64,000 bases of DNA from Malania oleifera (taxonomy: Eukaryota; Streptophyta; Magnoliopsida; Santalales; Ximeniaceae): contig NC_080417.1 in NCBI RefSeq assembly GCF_029873635.1, forward strand, positions 28,673,682 to 28,737,681, in the 5' to 3' direction. Position 1 is the stretch's first letter, and the number at the start of each line of letters is the position of its first letter. Shown one piece after another: positions 47,272 to 58,157 of this stretch. The notes beneath the pieces are model-generated. The model saw nothing but the letters and a program-made list of their open reading frames with translations. It ran no database searches and was not told the origin of the DNA. A program made the translations under genes and the position numbers.

Positions 47272-48337
47272 ACACACACACACACACACACACGCACGCA
47301 CGCACTCTCTGACATCTCTCTCTCAGCTCTGTTTTTTCTTTTTTTCTTTTTTGAGTATACGCTAATTAACTATGATCACTTGAACACATAGCATTTGATA
47401 TCTTTTTCATTATTTAATATAGCTAGCTTTAGTTCTAGTTTTATATTATTATTTTTGAGTAAAGAAGTTGCGAATGCGGGAAACTATATATAAGGCCGGT
47501 CCAGTAATTTTCTCATCCCAACAAACTTAACTGGTAAATTTTGGTGGGCGTTTGGTGTTGAGAATTGATGGTATATGTTTAGTGTACGTATATATTAATA
47601 TGTTATATATTTTGTGGTTTTGTTTGTGTATGTGCATATATTTTTAGGAATTATTCTTCTAATTTATATGCGTTTATTTTGATATTTTATTGGCCTTGAA
47701 AATATAAACATTTTAAGTAGAACCAAAGCTTCTTATCCACCCGTAAAGCAGGTCACCGTACCATCATTTCTGAACAGACAGGTGCATGATGGAAAGCTAA
47801 GCTATCTATTTAATCTACTGGGCACCTTAAATATTAAAAAAAAAAAAAATGCTAAGTGAAAAAAGTAAAAAAAAGAAGAACATATGTAGCTGGAAACCAA
47901 CTTTTGACAGGGGACTGCGTGCCATCTCTATATTTATACATTACTTCCAATGCAACGTATAATCCCATTTGCGGTAGCGAATTTGTGATGATGATGATCT
48001 CAATCTGAGGGCTCTAATTAAATGGGTGTTGCAGGTACTGAAGCTGAAGGAAAAGCTGGGCGAAGCTGAGAAGGAAATAGGGCGGCTATCGACGTGGATG
48101 CAGCAGGAGAGGAGCACCACTGGGGGCAGCGATGGCGGCGGAATTTCAGTAAGCAACGACAGCCCCATCAGCACTTCGTCGCTCTCGGTGGACGCTGCGG
48201 TGGGGGTCGCCGGAGTGGACCCGCTACACTTTCTTATTGGGGAGCTTGGGGTGGAGGGGATGGAGAGTATTTTTTACGTGCCGGAGAATAATAATTACAT
48301 TCACGGCATGGAATGGGTTAATCTATATGATATGTAA
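46665..48337 (+). CDS. HB40-like: Class I homeodomain-leucine zipper transcription factor (ATHB-21/40/53 clade)
   Basis: Three exons, 46665-46737, 46824-47188 and 48035-48337, with GT-AG introns of 86 and 846 bp, encode 246 residues. The start [10 protein letters not shown] matches the LISQLYP-type N-terminus of ATHB-21/40/53. An upstream ATG at 46654 is in another frame and was rejected. A basic RRRRKKR segment (33-39) and two poly-Gly runs precede the homeodomain (about 65-121). The homeodomain has [20 protein letters not shown] and the recognition-helix motif [10 protein letters not shown] (109-118). The zipper heptads are L122, L129, V136, L143, L150, A157 and L164, crossing the exon 2/3 junction. 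The C-terminus [10 protein letters not shown] carries the conserved Trp. Such proteins act in the nucleus as dimers on pseudopalindromic CAATNATTG sites; in Arabidopsis this clade links BRANCHED1 and abscisic acid to bud dormancy. Function here is inferred. The gene appears intact. Confidence 0.95.
47229..47308. repeat. (CT)n-(CA)n compound microsatellite in intron 2
   Basis: About 20 CT units followed by CA and CGCA units, starting 40 bp after the donor site of intron 2 of the HD-Zip gene. Confidence 0.9.
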
Positions 48338-48613
48338 TTATTTAATCATATTATATTATATATTAAGTATTGTTAATTATTTTAAATTAGTTAGCTTGCA
48401 TATATGTAGATGGTGATCATCCGATGTAAATTTTTGTCGCTTTGCTGTTTAATCAGTGTGTAGTTTACTTTTTTTTTTAATGTATATAATGCATTAATCA
48501 GTGTGTAGTTTTATTGACTTTAACATGGAATTACTAATCAACTTATTATTGCTTTCCTTTTTGTCTGCAGGCTAACAAAATTGCGTCTATATAGAGAAGT
48601 TGTAAAATTGTGA

Positions 48614-48669
<56 letters not shown>

Positions 48670-49831
48670 CTGAGTTTGAAGGCTTGCAATCCCCCCAAAA
48701 AAAAATTAAAAAATTAAAAATAATCTTTTGGGTGCATGCAAAATTCTGCCTTATGTTGGATTGTCTGAGAATTTTTATACTTGGGAGACTGCATGTGAAC
48801 CAAGGAAGTTGATGAAACTTGAGAAATTTCATCTTGATTACCCTTGTTTGGTCTTAAAATGTGAGATCCGAGCAAGGTTAAACAAAAGATAAAATTTTCT
48901 ATAAAGATAGATGAATGATTTCGTCTCTTTATTTTAATTTTCATCATTCCTTTAGTAAGGTACTTGAAAAGCATCCTGATAATATGATGGATCAGGTGTT
49001 CTCCTTGAGAGTTTATCCCGTTGAGAATTATCAAGAGGTGGTTTTTATCTCTCAAATTTAGTGTCGCGCCATAGTGTTTAAAGTGGCGTGATGGTGATTG
49101 AAATTTCCGACTTATAAAATAAAATAATATAAAATAAAATGATAAAAGTTCTCAGCATACTTACCTATACCCATACCTAATCCTATATTTTATTAAGACA
49201 TCTCTCAAGACCCAAATAGTAAAATTGACTAATGCAATTAAAAAATATAAAAAATTGTACTCTAAAATGATTCATATTATTTACTTCATATTAATATGAT
49301 AATAGTATACATAAAATTATGTGCAAGAACATAGCCAAAGATTGAAAAATCTTGCTTAATTTAAGAAAAAAAAAATGAAACAAAATGCATCTATCTTCGG
49401 AAGTTAGTAAATATATATATTTTTTTGGTGTAGGATATATTTATGAATGAAAAGAATCTAGACATTGTCCAAGTGTACAATTTATATACCATGCAACTAA
49501 AGATAATTTATAACCACGGAATTATATATTCATATTTTTTTTCCCCTGACAATGTTGACCATGTCACAGGTCGAAGCCTCAGCTTTAACCCTTAGTGTCA
49601 AATATATAGATGCCACCTAACAATGGTCACTAATGAGGCCTACCCTACTTGCTTTTTAACTCACTCACTCCTCGCCGGATGGATCATCTATATATATGAG
49701 TACTGGGGAGTTTGGACTGCTTTAAATTGTTACTGCTAGCCGAGGGTAACTGATGAATCAATGATGATATATATTTTTGGCTTAGTTTTCCTCTGTGTTT
49801 TTTGGTTTTCTATTTCATAGGAGAAGGATTT
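48338..49831. other. 3' flank of the HD-Zip gene and intergenic DNA
   Basis: The likely 3' untranslated region is AT-rich. A (TA)n microsatellite lies at 48617-48667. The rest shows no recognisable gene or element; the open frames on the minus strand near 48600-49050 have no family resemblance. Confidence 0.45.
48617..48667. repeat. (TA)n microsatellite
   Basis: About 25 TA units, 280 bp after the HD-Zip stop codon. Confidence 0.95.
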
Positions 49832-50482
49832 GGGGGGGGGGGGGGGGGGGGGGGGGAAAGCGCATTTTCCCCTATGCGTACGACAGGAACTAAGATACAT
49901 AATACTATTTCAAATGAATTTCTTCTTTGCATGTCTCAATCAGTGGAGATCAGCCCCGATGCCTAAGATTTGTCGTGGAATGTTTTTATTGGAGATTTAC
50001 ACGTGCCTAAGTAATTTTATTTTGCTCATTTTGTTTTATAGTATATGAAAACAAGAGATCAAGTATAAGCCTAACTTGTTATGAAGTAAAATTAGATAAC
50101 ATCTTTGATTATATTCTTGGATAAATTTAGTTACATAATTTCTTTTATTATTTTTCACATTAGATGCTCGAAAGATGAAACATGAAATAATTAATCGTAG
50201 AGGTAGAAAAGGAAGGGGGGGGGGGGAGTGGGTAATAGTATGTATTCATCATTTTTTTGTTGTGAGTTCAACTAACTACGGTTACATGCACAAATGAAAC
50301 CATGACCCTATCAACATTCCTAAATGTTAGACACGTTGCTTCAATAAGAATGTTAAAGTGTATTTTTATTATTAAGTAGTGACTTATATTCCAAAGAGTT
50401 ATCCAGTTGAAAATTGTTACGAGTGGAAGACTCAAAAACCAAGCCTAGTACGGGTGCACTTTGGGGGGGGGGGGGGGGGGGG
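49832..50482 (+). repeat. Three poly-G tracts within 650 bp
   Basis: G25 at 49832-49856, G12 at 50215-50226 and G20 at 50463-50482, all on the plus strand in otherwise AT-rich DNA. Runs this long are rare in plant DNA, can fold as G-quadruplexes, and are prone to sequencing error in their length. Confidence 0.85.
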
Positions 50483-50736
50483 CTACTTGAAGTATTGAGG
50501 ATATTTTGGGAGTTTTAACTGAACTATATTTACATATTATAGCCAAGGGTTGAAATTCTGAGACAAATTTTGTTTTATGATATAGTGAAAACTACGTAGG
50601 GGTTTTGTGGATATAGACACACTGTCGAGCTACATTAATTCATTTTATTTTCCCCTCTTTTGATTTTATCTATTTCGCATTTGTAGTGTGTACGTGTGCG
50701 CGCGCGTGCAAAACCTTAGGGTGCAATTTCACAACA

Positions 50737-50753
50737 ATTGGTATCAAAACACC
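50737..50753 (+). other. Primer-binding site of a Copia remnant
   Basis: ATTGGTATCAAAACACC follows an LTR-like end (TTTCACAACA, to 50736) and resembles the initiator tRNA-Met site. The LTR upstream is not otherwise delimited. Confidence 0.6.
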
Positions 50754-50797
50754 AAGTTTGTGCTAGGGTTTCTATTGTTTACATCTTGATCACAAGG

Positions 50798-51470
50798 ATG
50801 AATAGGGTGAAGTCTAAATTCGAAAAATTCAATGGTAAAGCAAACACCAACCTATGACAAATGCAGCTAACCAATCTATTAGTTGAATAGAAGGTTACAG
50901 GGCTCTGATAGGAGAGAAATTGGATCAAGAAGATGGACAAAGATGATTGGATGGAATTTGAATAGTTGGTTCCAATACTATCTGATCTTATTTGAAAATT
51001 TTTGTCATATTTGATGTTTTGGAGGAGAAAATTGCTAAGGATTTATGAACAAAATTAGAGAGTCTATATATGTTGAAGAGTAATACTAACAAATTGCTCT
51101 TGAATAAGTCATTGATGTTTCTTCACATGCACAAGGTTGGGGGATCTAAATCAACATATGAATGAATTCAATTAGATTCTTAGTGATTTTTTCAATGTGG
51201 ATGTGAGGATTAAAGACGAAGATGAAGAGTGTTGATGTTGTTATCTTCTCTAGGGGAAATTCACTCTAAGTTATGAAGAAGTTTCTAAAGTTCTTAGGAT
51301 AAGTGAGGCTAGAAGGAGACTCAACAAAGAGGACTATAAACCAAAGGGATTGGTTACCAAGGTCGAGCATAGCAAAGAGGGAGATTTAAGGAGAAGTATA
51401 AGAAAAGAAGTGGTCAAGTTGAAGAGTAGCTCAAGGGCCAAGAACACTAGTCATTCAACTGAGCATACTA
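50798..51470 (+). pseudogene. Copia gag pseudogene (Tnt1-like group)
   Basis: The ATG at 50798 lies 45 bases after the primer-binding site. The frame begins MNRVKSKFEKFNGK and continues, with stops and shifts, through segments typical of Copia gag (QMQLTNLLVE, EEKIAKDL, LHMHKVGG). It ends in a Lys/Ser-rich stretch near 51450. The first stops replace Trp (TGG to TGA, near 50857) and Gln (to TAG, near 50887). No zinc knuckle or pol follows before the unrelated sequence at 51490. The family differs from the Copia elements at 24171 and 58158. Confidence 0.75.
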
Positions 51471-51576
51471 AATATATTATTAATATTTTATGTACTTGCA
51501 CCAAATTTCAACCCCATCCTTCATGCTGCTATTTATTGCTCCTAATTCATATTAAAAACGAACACTTTTTTGGGCC

Positions 51577-51927
51577 ATGGCGAGGGGAAAATGGAGAGGT
51601 ATACTACTTATGTTCTTAGTAGTTGCCGGCATAGCCACAAGTGGTGCGGCGACGACCAGGGTGGTGGGTGGCGGCGGAAGCAGCTTCTGCTTGAGCTGGA
51701 GGTTGGCGGTGGAGACCAACAACGTACGGTGCCAGCGCAGTGCATTGGGTGCGTGGGGGACTACATGCTCGGAGGCCAATACGGAAGCGATCTCCATTCC
51801 TTATGCACCAATTACATGGCTATGTCGCAGACGGCAGAGTCGTCGTCTCCGGCGACGGCATGGATGCTTGGACTCTCGACGTCAATGAAATTTGCCTCTC
51901 CTATCTCCCCTGCTACACCTTCAAATG
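51577..51927 (+). pseudogene. Fragment of a HAD class IIIB acid phosphatase / vegetative storage protein-like gene
   Basis: The first frame gives a signal-peptide-like start (MARGKWRGILLMFLVVAGIA) followed by CLSWRLAVETNNVR. A frameshift leads to TVPAQCIGCVGDYMLGGQYGSD, and a second shift to SGDGMDAWTLDVNEI and LSYLPCYTFK. These three blocks, in this order, match plant HAD class IIIB acid phosphatases, whose catalytic motif is DVDET; here it reads DVNEI, so the second Asp is replaced. The sequence stops after CYTFK with TGA, where active relatives continue with KRYG and the rest of the domain. It could be a decayed first exon; no downstream exon was recognised. Related proteins are secreted or vacuolar phosphatases or storage proteins. 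Confidence 0.75.
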
Positions 51928-51959
51928 ATATGGTTATGCAGTACTAATTGCTTGCGTTT

Positions 51960-52279
51960 TGAGAATTTAATTAATTCGTATTAATTCTTAAGATATTAAT
52001 ATATATATATATATATATATATGAATAATTTTATTTTTTTTTGTTTAAAAAATTAAAATATGTTCATTTTATTTGAGAGCTATTTTAAATTTATTGGTAC
52101 AATTTGATTCGTAGTTTTTGAAAATCATGTCTTAATTTCTTGTACTTCAAATACATCTTCTTCTTCTTTTTTTTAAATTATCGAATTATGACTGAAATTT
52201 TTAAATCATATATGTGGCATGCCATTTTAATTTAAATAATTACTAAATATCTTAAACATTGTGTAAAAATATATAATTT
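51960..52279. other. AT-rich stretch without recognised features
   Basis: Contains a (TA)n run at 51999-52022; nothing else is recognised. Confidence 0.45.
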
Positions 52280-53227
52280 ATTTTGACCGAATAGAGAATT
52301 TGGTCGCCCGAATTCCCTAGAGATTTTTTCATTAAAATCTTGGGTTTCCTAAGGTCAATGTTTGAGCTTCAATATATATCAGTTGAAATGCATGCACAAT
52401 TAAAACCTAATTACTATTAAAACTGAAAAATGTAAAATCCTCAAACTTCTGCTCTTTAATAGTCCATGGAATACGCCAATTGATGTGAACGTGTAAGTGC
52501 TTCATGGCTTCCATTTTGCATCTTTCATTTGTACTTATGGGAATATAAACATGTTCAAACATTCAACGGACAAATGCGATGTTGTGTTTTGTCATAATTA
52601 AAACGAGATAAAACTCAAAAAGTAAATAATCTCTCTTTTTGATGATGAAAAACATAGGAGCAAAATGAGGTCTGCTTGGCAAAACTCCCTCTAACAATGT
52701 GCATACATCAAAATAATAGACAATATAATTCAAGAATATTTAAAATGAAGATTTTAAGATTTTCAAGTTTAGAATTTAAGTTCAGTTTGGTTCAATGTGC
52801 ATTTTGTATTTGAAATTGACTTTGAAAAGATTATCCAGTTAAAAAGGCAAAGTGAAATGATACAAAGGCCATTATTATTTTCTCATTCTACATTAACACA
52901 ATGAGTACCCATTTTGTTTATGCAATCTCTTATTAATTTCAAGAACTACTGCCGATGATTATTTACTATTCTGCCTCCTCAAGATCGAGGTTAGAGGATA
53001 CAAGTTATAGAGAATAAAAAGAATTTTGCTCCAAAAACCTTTTCCCCCTTTTTTTCATCAACAAAATGGCTATAAAAAAATTCTCCTTTGATAAGAAGAT
53101 TATTGAAACAACATAGCCCTTAAGTTTTAGAAATTTCATGACAGAAATTGAATTTTAGATACCAAATATGTCATGAATGCCTTTAAGCAATAAGCAAGAT
53201 ATAAGATTTTATCTTTTACCGGTTCTA
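52280..53227 (-). mobile_element. Decayed minus-strand Copia LTR end with polypurine tract and short interior
   Basis: Read on the minus strand, the sequence from about 52630 down to 52280 resembles the beginning of the Copia LTRs here: TTTGAGTTTTATCTCG, then TTTTAATTATGACAAA, as in the solo LTR at 13658. It is preceded near 52640-52660 by a purine-rich CATCAAAAAGAGAG, like the polypurine region at 26260. No coding sequence is recognised in the remaining interior. Confidence 0.5.
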
Positions 53228-53849
53228 AGAAGTAAGGTGTACTTCCAAGAGGGGAGTGAATTGAGTTTTTAAAAAACTTCTTTACAAATCTTTTTATTAA
53301 ATCTTTCCCAACTTAATCACACAAGTATAAGTCGAACCTTGTAAAAATCTCGATGTTCTTCTTTCCCTACTCTTTATTTTCAGCACCTTTATATATTGTA
53401 TTGTGTTGTATGCTAAGTGCAGGCTGCAGAGTACTAAATCGAAATTAAAAGAAGACTCTTAATAAAAAAAAAGTATGTTATGATTAACACTTTGCAGAAT
53501 CTCAAAAGGGAGTACGTTGGTTAATCGTTTGCGAAAATCTTAATTAAGAGAGAGCAAATAATTTCATTCAAATTTAGGGCTTGCAATTATTTATAGGGCT
53601 GCTAAAGCAAAAAATTTTAAAAGCTTGAATTCCACAAGTGCTGCAAATTGTGATTAATTGAGTATTTTTGATTGGTTATTTTGAGTTATTGATTGGTTAA
53701 GTTTTTCTTAATTTGTGGTGTGTTTAGTATTGGTTTGTAAATTGATTGAATTAATAAAGCTGATAAAACAAGTAATTCAAGAATCCATAAAAGGAACTAA
53801 AATTTTTAATAACCGAATTCACCCCCCCCCCTCTTGGGATAACTACTTC
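53228..53849. mobile_element. Segment bounded by opposing Copia LTR-end sequences
   Basis: The left end contains CCAAGAGGGGAGTGAATTG, the minus-strand form of the LTR end block. The right end contains GAATTCACCCCCCCCCTC and CTTGGGATAAC, the plus-strand form. The two ends therefore form an inverted repeat about 600 bp apart. This may be the junction of two LTRs in opposite orientation or a small foldback element. Confidence 0.5.
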
Positions 53850-53956
53850 ACTTTCAGAAATGATATTTCATGCAAAATAATTGATATTAGAAATGTCAAA
53901 ATCAAAATGTATGGTGGGGTTTTAAGAATGATATGTGATGTAAGGCATGTACCGAG
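53850..53956 (+). pseudogene. Copia pol fragment, protease to integrase junction
   Basis: The frame reads IIDIRNVKIKMYGG and CDVRHVPS, matching the stretch between protease and integrase in Copia pol. It ends abruptly at the Gypsy LTR beginning at 53957; no continuation was found downstream. Confidence 0.65.
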
Positions 53957-56009
53957 TGTAACAACCCGAATTTTTAAATGAAATTTAACTAATAAAGAAA
54001 GGGGAATGGAAACAAAAATAAAGAAGGAAGCTGCCAAGCTTCGTCGACGAACACAGGGTTTCGTCAACGAAGGCTTAAAGGATTTCGTCGACGAATACAG
54101 GGCTTCGTCGACGAAGAATTACTGAGAGAGGTTCTGGAGCCGACTGAATTTCGTCGATGAAGACTGGATTTCATCGACGAATTTCGCCGCCTATAAATAT
54201 GAAAAATCCGATTGTTTATTCATTTTTCACGCTCCTCTCTCTCTCCTCTCTCTTCTCTTCGGCCCTCTCACTCTCTCTCTTCGATTTTGGGTTAGTTTTA
54301 CGCCGGATCGAAGATCTGAGGCTACCGCAACGCTTCTGGAGAAATTCCCTACAAGTTTTCCGGAGTAGATCATTGGGGAAACGAAGTTGGAAATCATCCC
54401 AAAATTGAGGTAAGGCTTTTTAAGCCAAATTAGACTTCATGGTAGTTATAGAAATTGACGTACACATGAAAATACTGATGATTAATACTGGGAGTTTTGA
54501 GTTTCAGGATATTAAGTAGGAAATCCTACGAGGGTCAGGCTAAGATTTTAGGGGGCTTTCTCAGTAGCCAGGTAAGGGAGTAAACTAAAGCAGTTCTTTT
54601 CCATGCAAACTATTATTGATTATGAGTAGTTTTATTTTCAGAAGAACATATGATATATTCGTTTATTATGAATGAAATGTACGATTGAGAAAATACTGCT
54701 ATGATGCTTAAAAAGTATATGTATGTATGAGATGTCAGAAAATTATGATTTAAAAATATGAAGTATGACTTTTAATAGAGCATGTGTGGCATGAATATTA
54801 TTTTACATGAAATGAGATAAAATATGAATACTTTTACGAGTAAAACACATTTTCAGGTATTTTGGAAAGATGGGTTACGTTATATTAAGTTGACGAATAT
54901 ATGATAAATGAGTCATTTTCAAATGTAAATACCTGAAATGTGTTTGGCGCGAGGCCATATTTATGTTATCGGCACGAGGCCGTATTTATATGATTTTGGC
55001 ACGAGGCCATGTATTTATGCTATCAGCATGAGGCCGTATTGATATTATTGGCGCGAGGCCATATTTACTAAAATTTTGGCACGAGGCCATACGTATGATT
55101 TCAGCGCGAGGCTGTAATGATGTTATGTATGATCATGTATTTTATGTTATCACAACCAGGATGTTAGTTTAGTTCAGACCAGAAGCTCGGTATCGTAGCT
55201 ATGGGTAGATCAGATTTTGGCACGAGGCAGTATTAGTGCTAACCATCCCACGAGGGGATGGGAGATGGATGGTCGATGTGGCTTTCAGTAGAGTGTGGAC
55301 GTCCACCTGGCAGTCCGAACCAGGGTATGGCGGGTCCATCGTACTTACAGACATATTTGATTCGGCAGTGGTCGGCCAGCCATTGTCGGGTCCCTCCTTC
55401 GGGCTGCACAACCCGTCATAGGGGGTAATACATGACATTAGCTAGCTATTCATCCTGGGTATATTTTCAGTATTATGAGTTATAACAGATGTTTATGTAT
55501 GTTATGATTTATTAAGGAATATGAAAATACATGATTATCCAGCATGATATTATGATTATTTCCAGAGTTATGAAATGTACTGTATACGTATAAGCACTTT
55601 AAATATTCATGTTGCCACACAGCTATATTTAGTTTACTTTCCCTTACTGAGAAGTGTCTCACCCCCAACATTAACATATTTTTCAGGAAACCCAGAGAGA
55701 CCGGCGGGTCAGGGCCGCCGTTGAGTGATTGGTGCTTCCCTACTAGAAGGGTAAGCGTCGAACTAGGACTAGGAGATTTTGTTGTATGGTCCTAGGTTTT
55801 GACTTTTTGGAGATCATACATATAAACAGTACATTGATGTTAATAGAAAGCTCTGGTATTATATTTTATGATTGGATGTTTGAGATTTTACGTTTACTGC
55901 TGCTAGGTTTTCCGCTGTGTTTGACAGGTGTCCCCGCTATCCACGAGTTCGGGTTGACCATTTTACCTATTATGTGACATTATATGTTTATAAATTGAGG
56001 GACGTTACA
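53957..56009 (+). mobile_element. 5' LTR of Gypsy element 3
   Basis: A 2053-bp LTR, TGTAACAACCC to GACGTTACA, directly followed by the primer-binding site TTTGGTATCAGAGCC (56010-56024). Six palindromes lie at 54040-54181 with starts 54040, 54060, 54084, 54104, 54150 and 54170. TATAAATA is at 54192-54199, a CT-rich leader follows from 54236, and seven GGCGCGAGGCC-type repeats lie at 54950-55110. It is the least decayed Gypsy LTR in the window by its intact palindromes. Confidence 0.9.
54950..55115. repeat. Short tandem repeat GGCGCGAGGCCATATTTATG, seven copies
   Basis: Imperfect units about 25-28 bp long inside the LTR. Partial copies recur inverted at 57481-57620, and related four-copy versions occur at 11920 and 38205. 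Confidence 0.8.
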
Positions 56010-56328
56010 TTTGGTATCAGAGCCTAGGATACTAGGTTCTATAGACTCTAGAATGCAGCAGTAATAATACCAGAGTATAGGATAAGAGGATTTGAGGTCT
56101 AGTTTTGTAGTCTAGATGCAAGACTTCCGTGGTGGTTTGTATGATTTTCCTGGGGTGACGATTTCAGGAAATTCATTGTAAACTATCGTCGGGTTGGGTA
56201 TCTAGGTTGCAGGATTGAACCTTGAATTAAGATCAGGAGTGATAAGTTAATTAGGTAAATATACTATATGAGTTGGGAGATACACGTAGGAAAAGAGGTT
56301 TTGAGATTAAGTTATTTCTTCTTTCAGG

Positions 56329-57480
56329 ATGGATCTCGGTGGAAATAGTGCCCACGCTAGTGGGAGTGAGGGTGCTGGACCCTCAGGCGCTGCGGGTAGT
56401 GATTCAGATGCCGTCTTACGCAGCGTAGCACAGCAGGTTATGGAAGAAATTGCTAGGAGTTCGAGAGAACAAGGTGGTCCATCTGTAGGCCACGGTTATA
56501 CGATTGAGAAATTTATTAAGATGAGTCCTCCAGTTTTCTCAGGAGGGATGGATCGTGCAGTCGCTGAGAATTGGGTGCATGAGATGGAAAAGATATTTGC
56601 AGTACTGCAGTGCTCAGAGGAGCAGAAGGTGTTGTTTTCCACCTATAGATTGACTGGGGAGGCCGAGAGATGGTGGTCGGCGATGAGATTGTTAGAGCAA
56701 CAGAGGACTGTTCCTGTGGAAATGACATGGGAGCGGTTCAAGGAGATTTTCTTTGACAGATATTTTCCAGCCTCTTCCAGGGAGGCTAAGATTGTAGAGT
56801 TCCTGAATTTGAAGCAGGGACAGCTGTCAGTACAGCAGTACGCGGCGAGGTTCATTGAGCTATCTCGCTTCGCCCCGTACATTATTCTAGATGAGGCGAA
56901 GAAGGTACGACAGTTTGAGAGAGGTTTGAGAAGGGAGATATATAAGCAGGTATCGATTCTGAAGTTGTAGGATTTTGCTGAGCTAGTGGACCGGGCAACT
57001 ATAGCTGAGATTGGTGATCAGTTGGAGGCTAAGGAACAGAGACAGCAGAAGAGGTCTACACCTTCTGGTTCCCAGCAGGGGGGTGGACGTGGTACATGGA
57101 AGAGAGGTGGCTATTATAGAGATCGAAGACAGGAGACTGGGCATTGCGGTTTCCAGGGTGCGTAGCCTTCTCCAGCTTGCCCATATTGTGGGAAGAGACA
57201 CCTAGGGGAGTGTCGTGCCGGGCAAGGTGTCTGCTATAGGTGCGGGGAGTTAGGGCATATGATGAGAGAGTGTCCGACACAGACTGGTGCGACTCCAGCT
57301 CCTAGACCTGCACGAGGAGGTTACCAGGCACCACGAGGAGGCCAACAAAGGAATATGGCCGCAGCCAGAGTTTTTGCTTTGACGCCAGGTGACACTGAGG
57401 CGGCCGGCAATGTGGTGACAGGTACTGTTAGTATGTTTTCATTTAAAGTTATTGCACTTTTCGATTCTGGTGCCACACAT
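56329..57480 (+). pseudogene. Gypsy gag and start of protease (element 3), truncated
   Basis: The ATG at 56329 follows a TTTCAG tract. The retrotransposon gag domain includes [29 protein letters not shown] and [14 protein letters not shown], in an open frame to the TAG at 56968. After a stop and shifts, a zinc knuckle CYRCGELGHMMREC lies near 57235-57280, and the protease begins with ALFDSGATHS (57447-57480). Sequence identity with Gypsy pol stops there: the next base starts an inverted LTR fragment. This is the best-preserved gag here (213 codons uninterrupted). Confidence 0.85.
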
Positions 57481-58157
57481 TCGTGCCAAAATCATAGTAA
57501 ATATGGCCTCGCGCCAATAATATCAATACGGCCTCGTGCTGATAGCATAAATACATGGCCTCGTGTCAAAATCATATAAATACGGCCTCGTGCCGATAAC
57601 ATAAATATGGCCTCGCGCCAAATACATTTCAGGTATTTACATTTGAAAATGTCTCATTTATCATATATTCGTCAACTCAATATAACGTAACCCATCTTTC
57701 CAAAATACCTGAAAATGTGTTTTACTCGTAAAAGCATTCATATTTTATCTCATTTCACGTAAAATAATATTCATGCCACACATGCTCTATTAAAAGTCAT
57801 ACTTCATATTTTTAAATCATAATTTTCTGACATCTCATACATACATATACTTTTTAAGCATCATAACAGTATTTTCCCAATCGTACATTTCATTCATAAT
57901 AAACGAATATATCATATGTTCTTCTGAAAATAAAACTACTCATAATCAATAATAGTTTGCATGGAAAAGAACTGTTTTAGTTTACTCCCTTACCTGGCTA
58001 CTAAGAAAGCCCGTTAAAATCTTAGCCTAACCCTAGTAGGATTTCCTACTCAATATCCTGAAACTCAAAACTCCCAGTATTAATCATCAGTATTTTCATG
58101 CGTACGTCAATTTCTATAACTATCATGAAGTCTAATTTGCCTTAAAAAGCCTTACCT
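57481..58157 (-). mobile_element. Inverted fragment of the Gypsy LTR
   Basis: This 677-bp segment is the reverse complement of 54408-55084 in the LTR of the same element, the same length and with few differences. It starts inside the protease codons with a shared TCG at the junction and ends at CTTACCT, where Copia LTR sequence begins. Together with the parent LTR it forms an inverted repeat with a 2.4-kb spacer holding the gag region. Confidence 0.9.

Noticed and set aside
54950..55115. CRISPR-like spaced repeats
   Set aside because: Repeats are degenerate, spacers are similar to each other, and the block lies inside a plant LTR.
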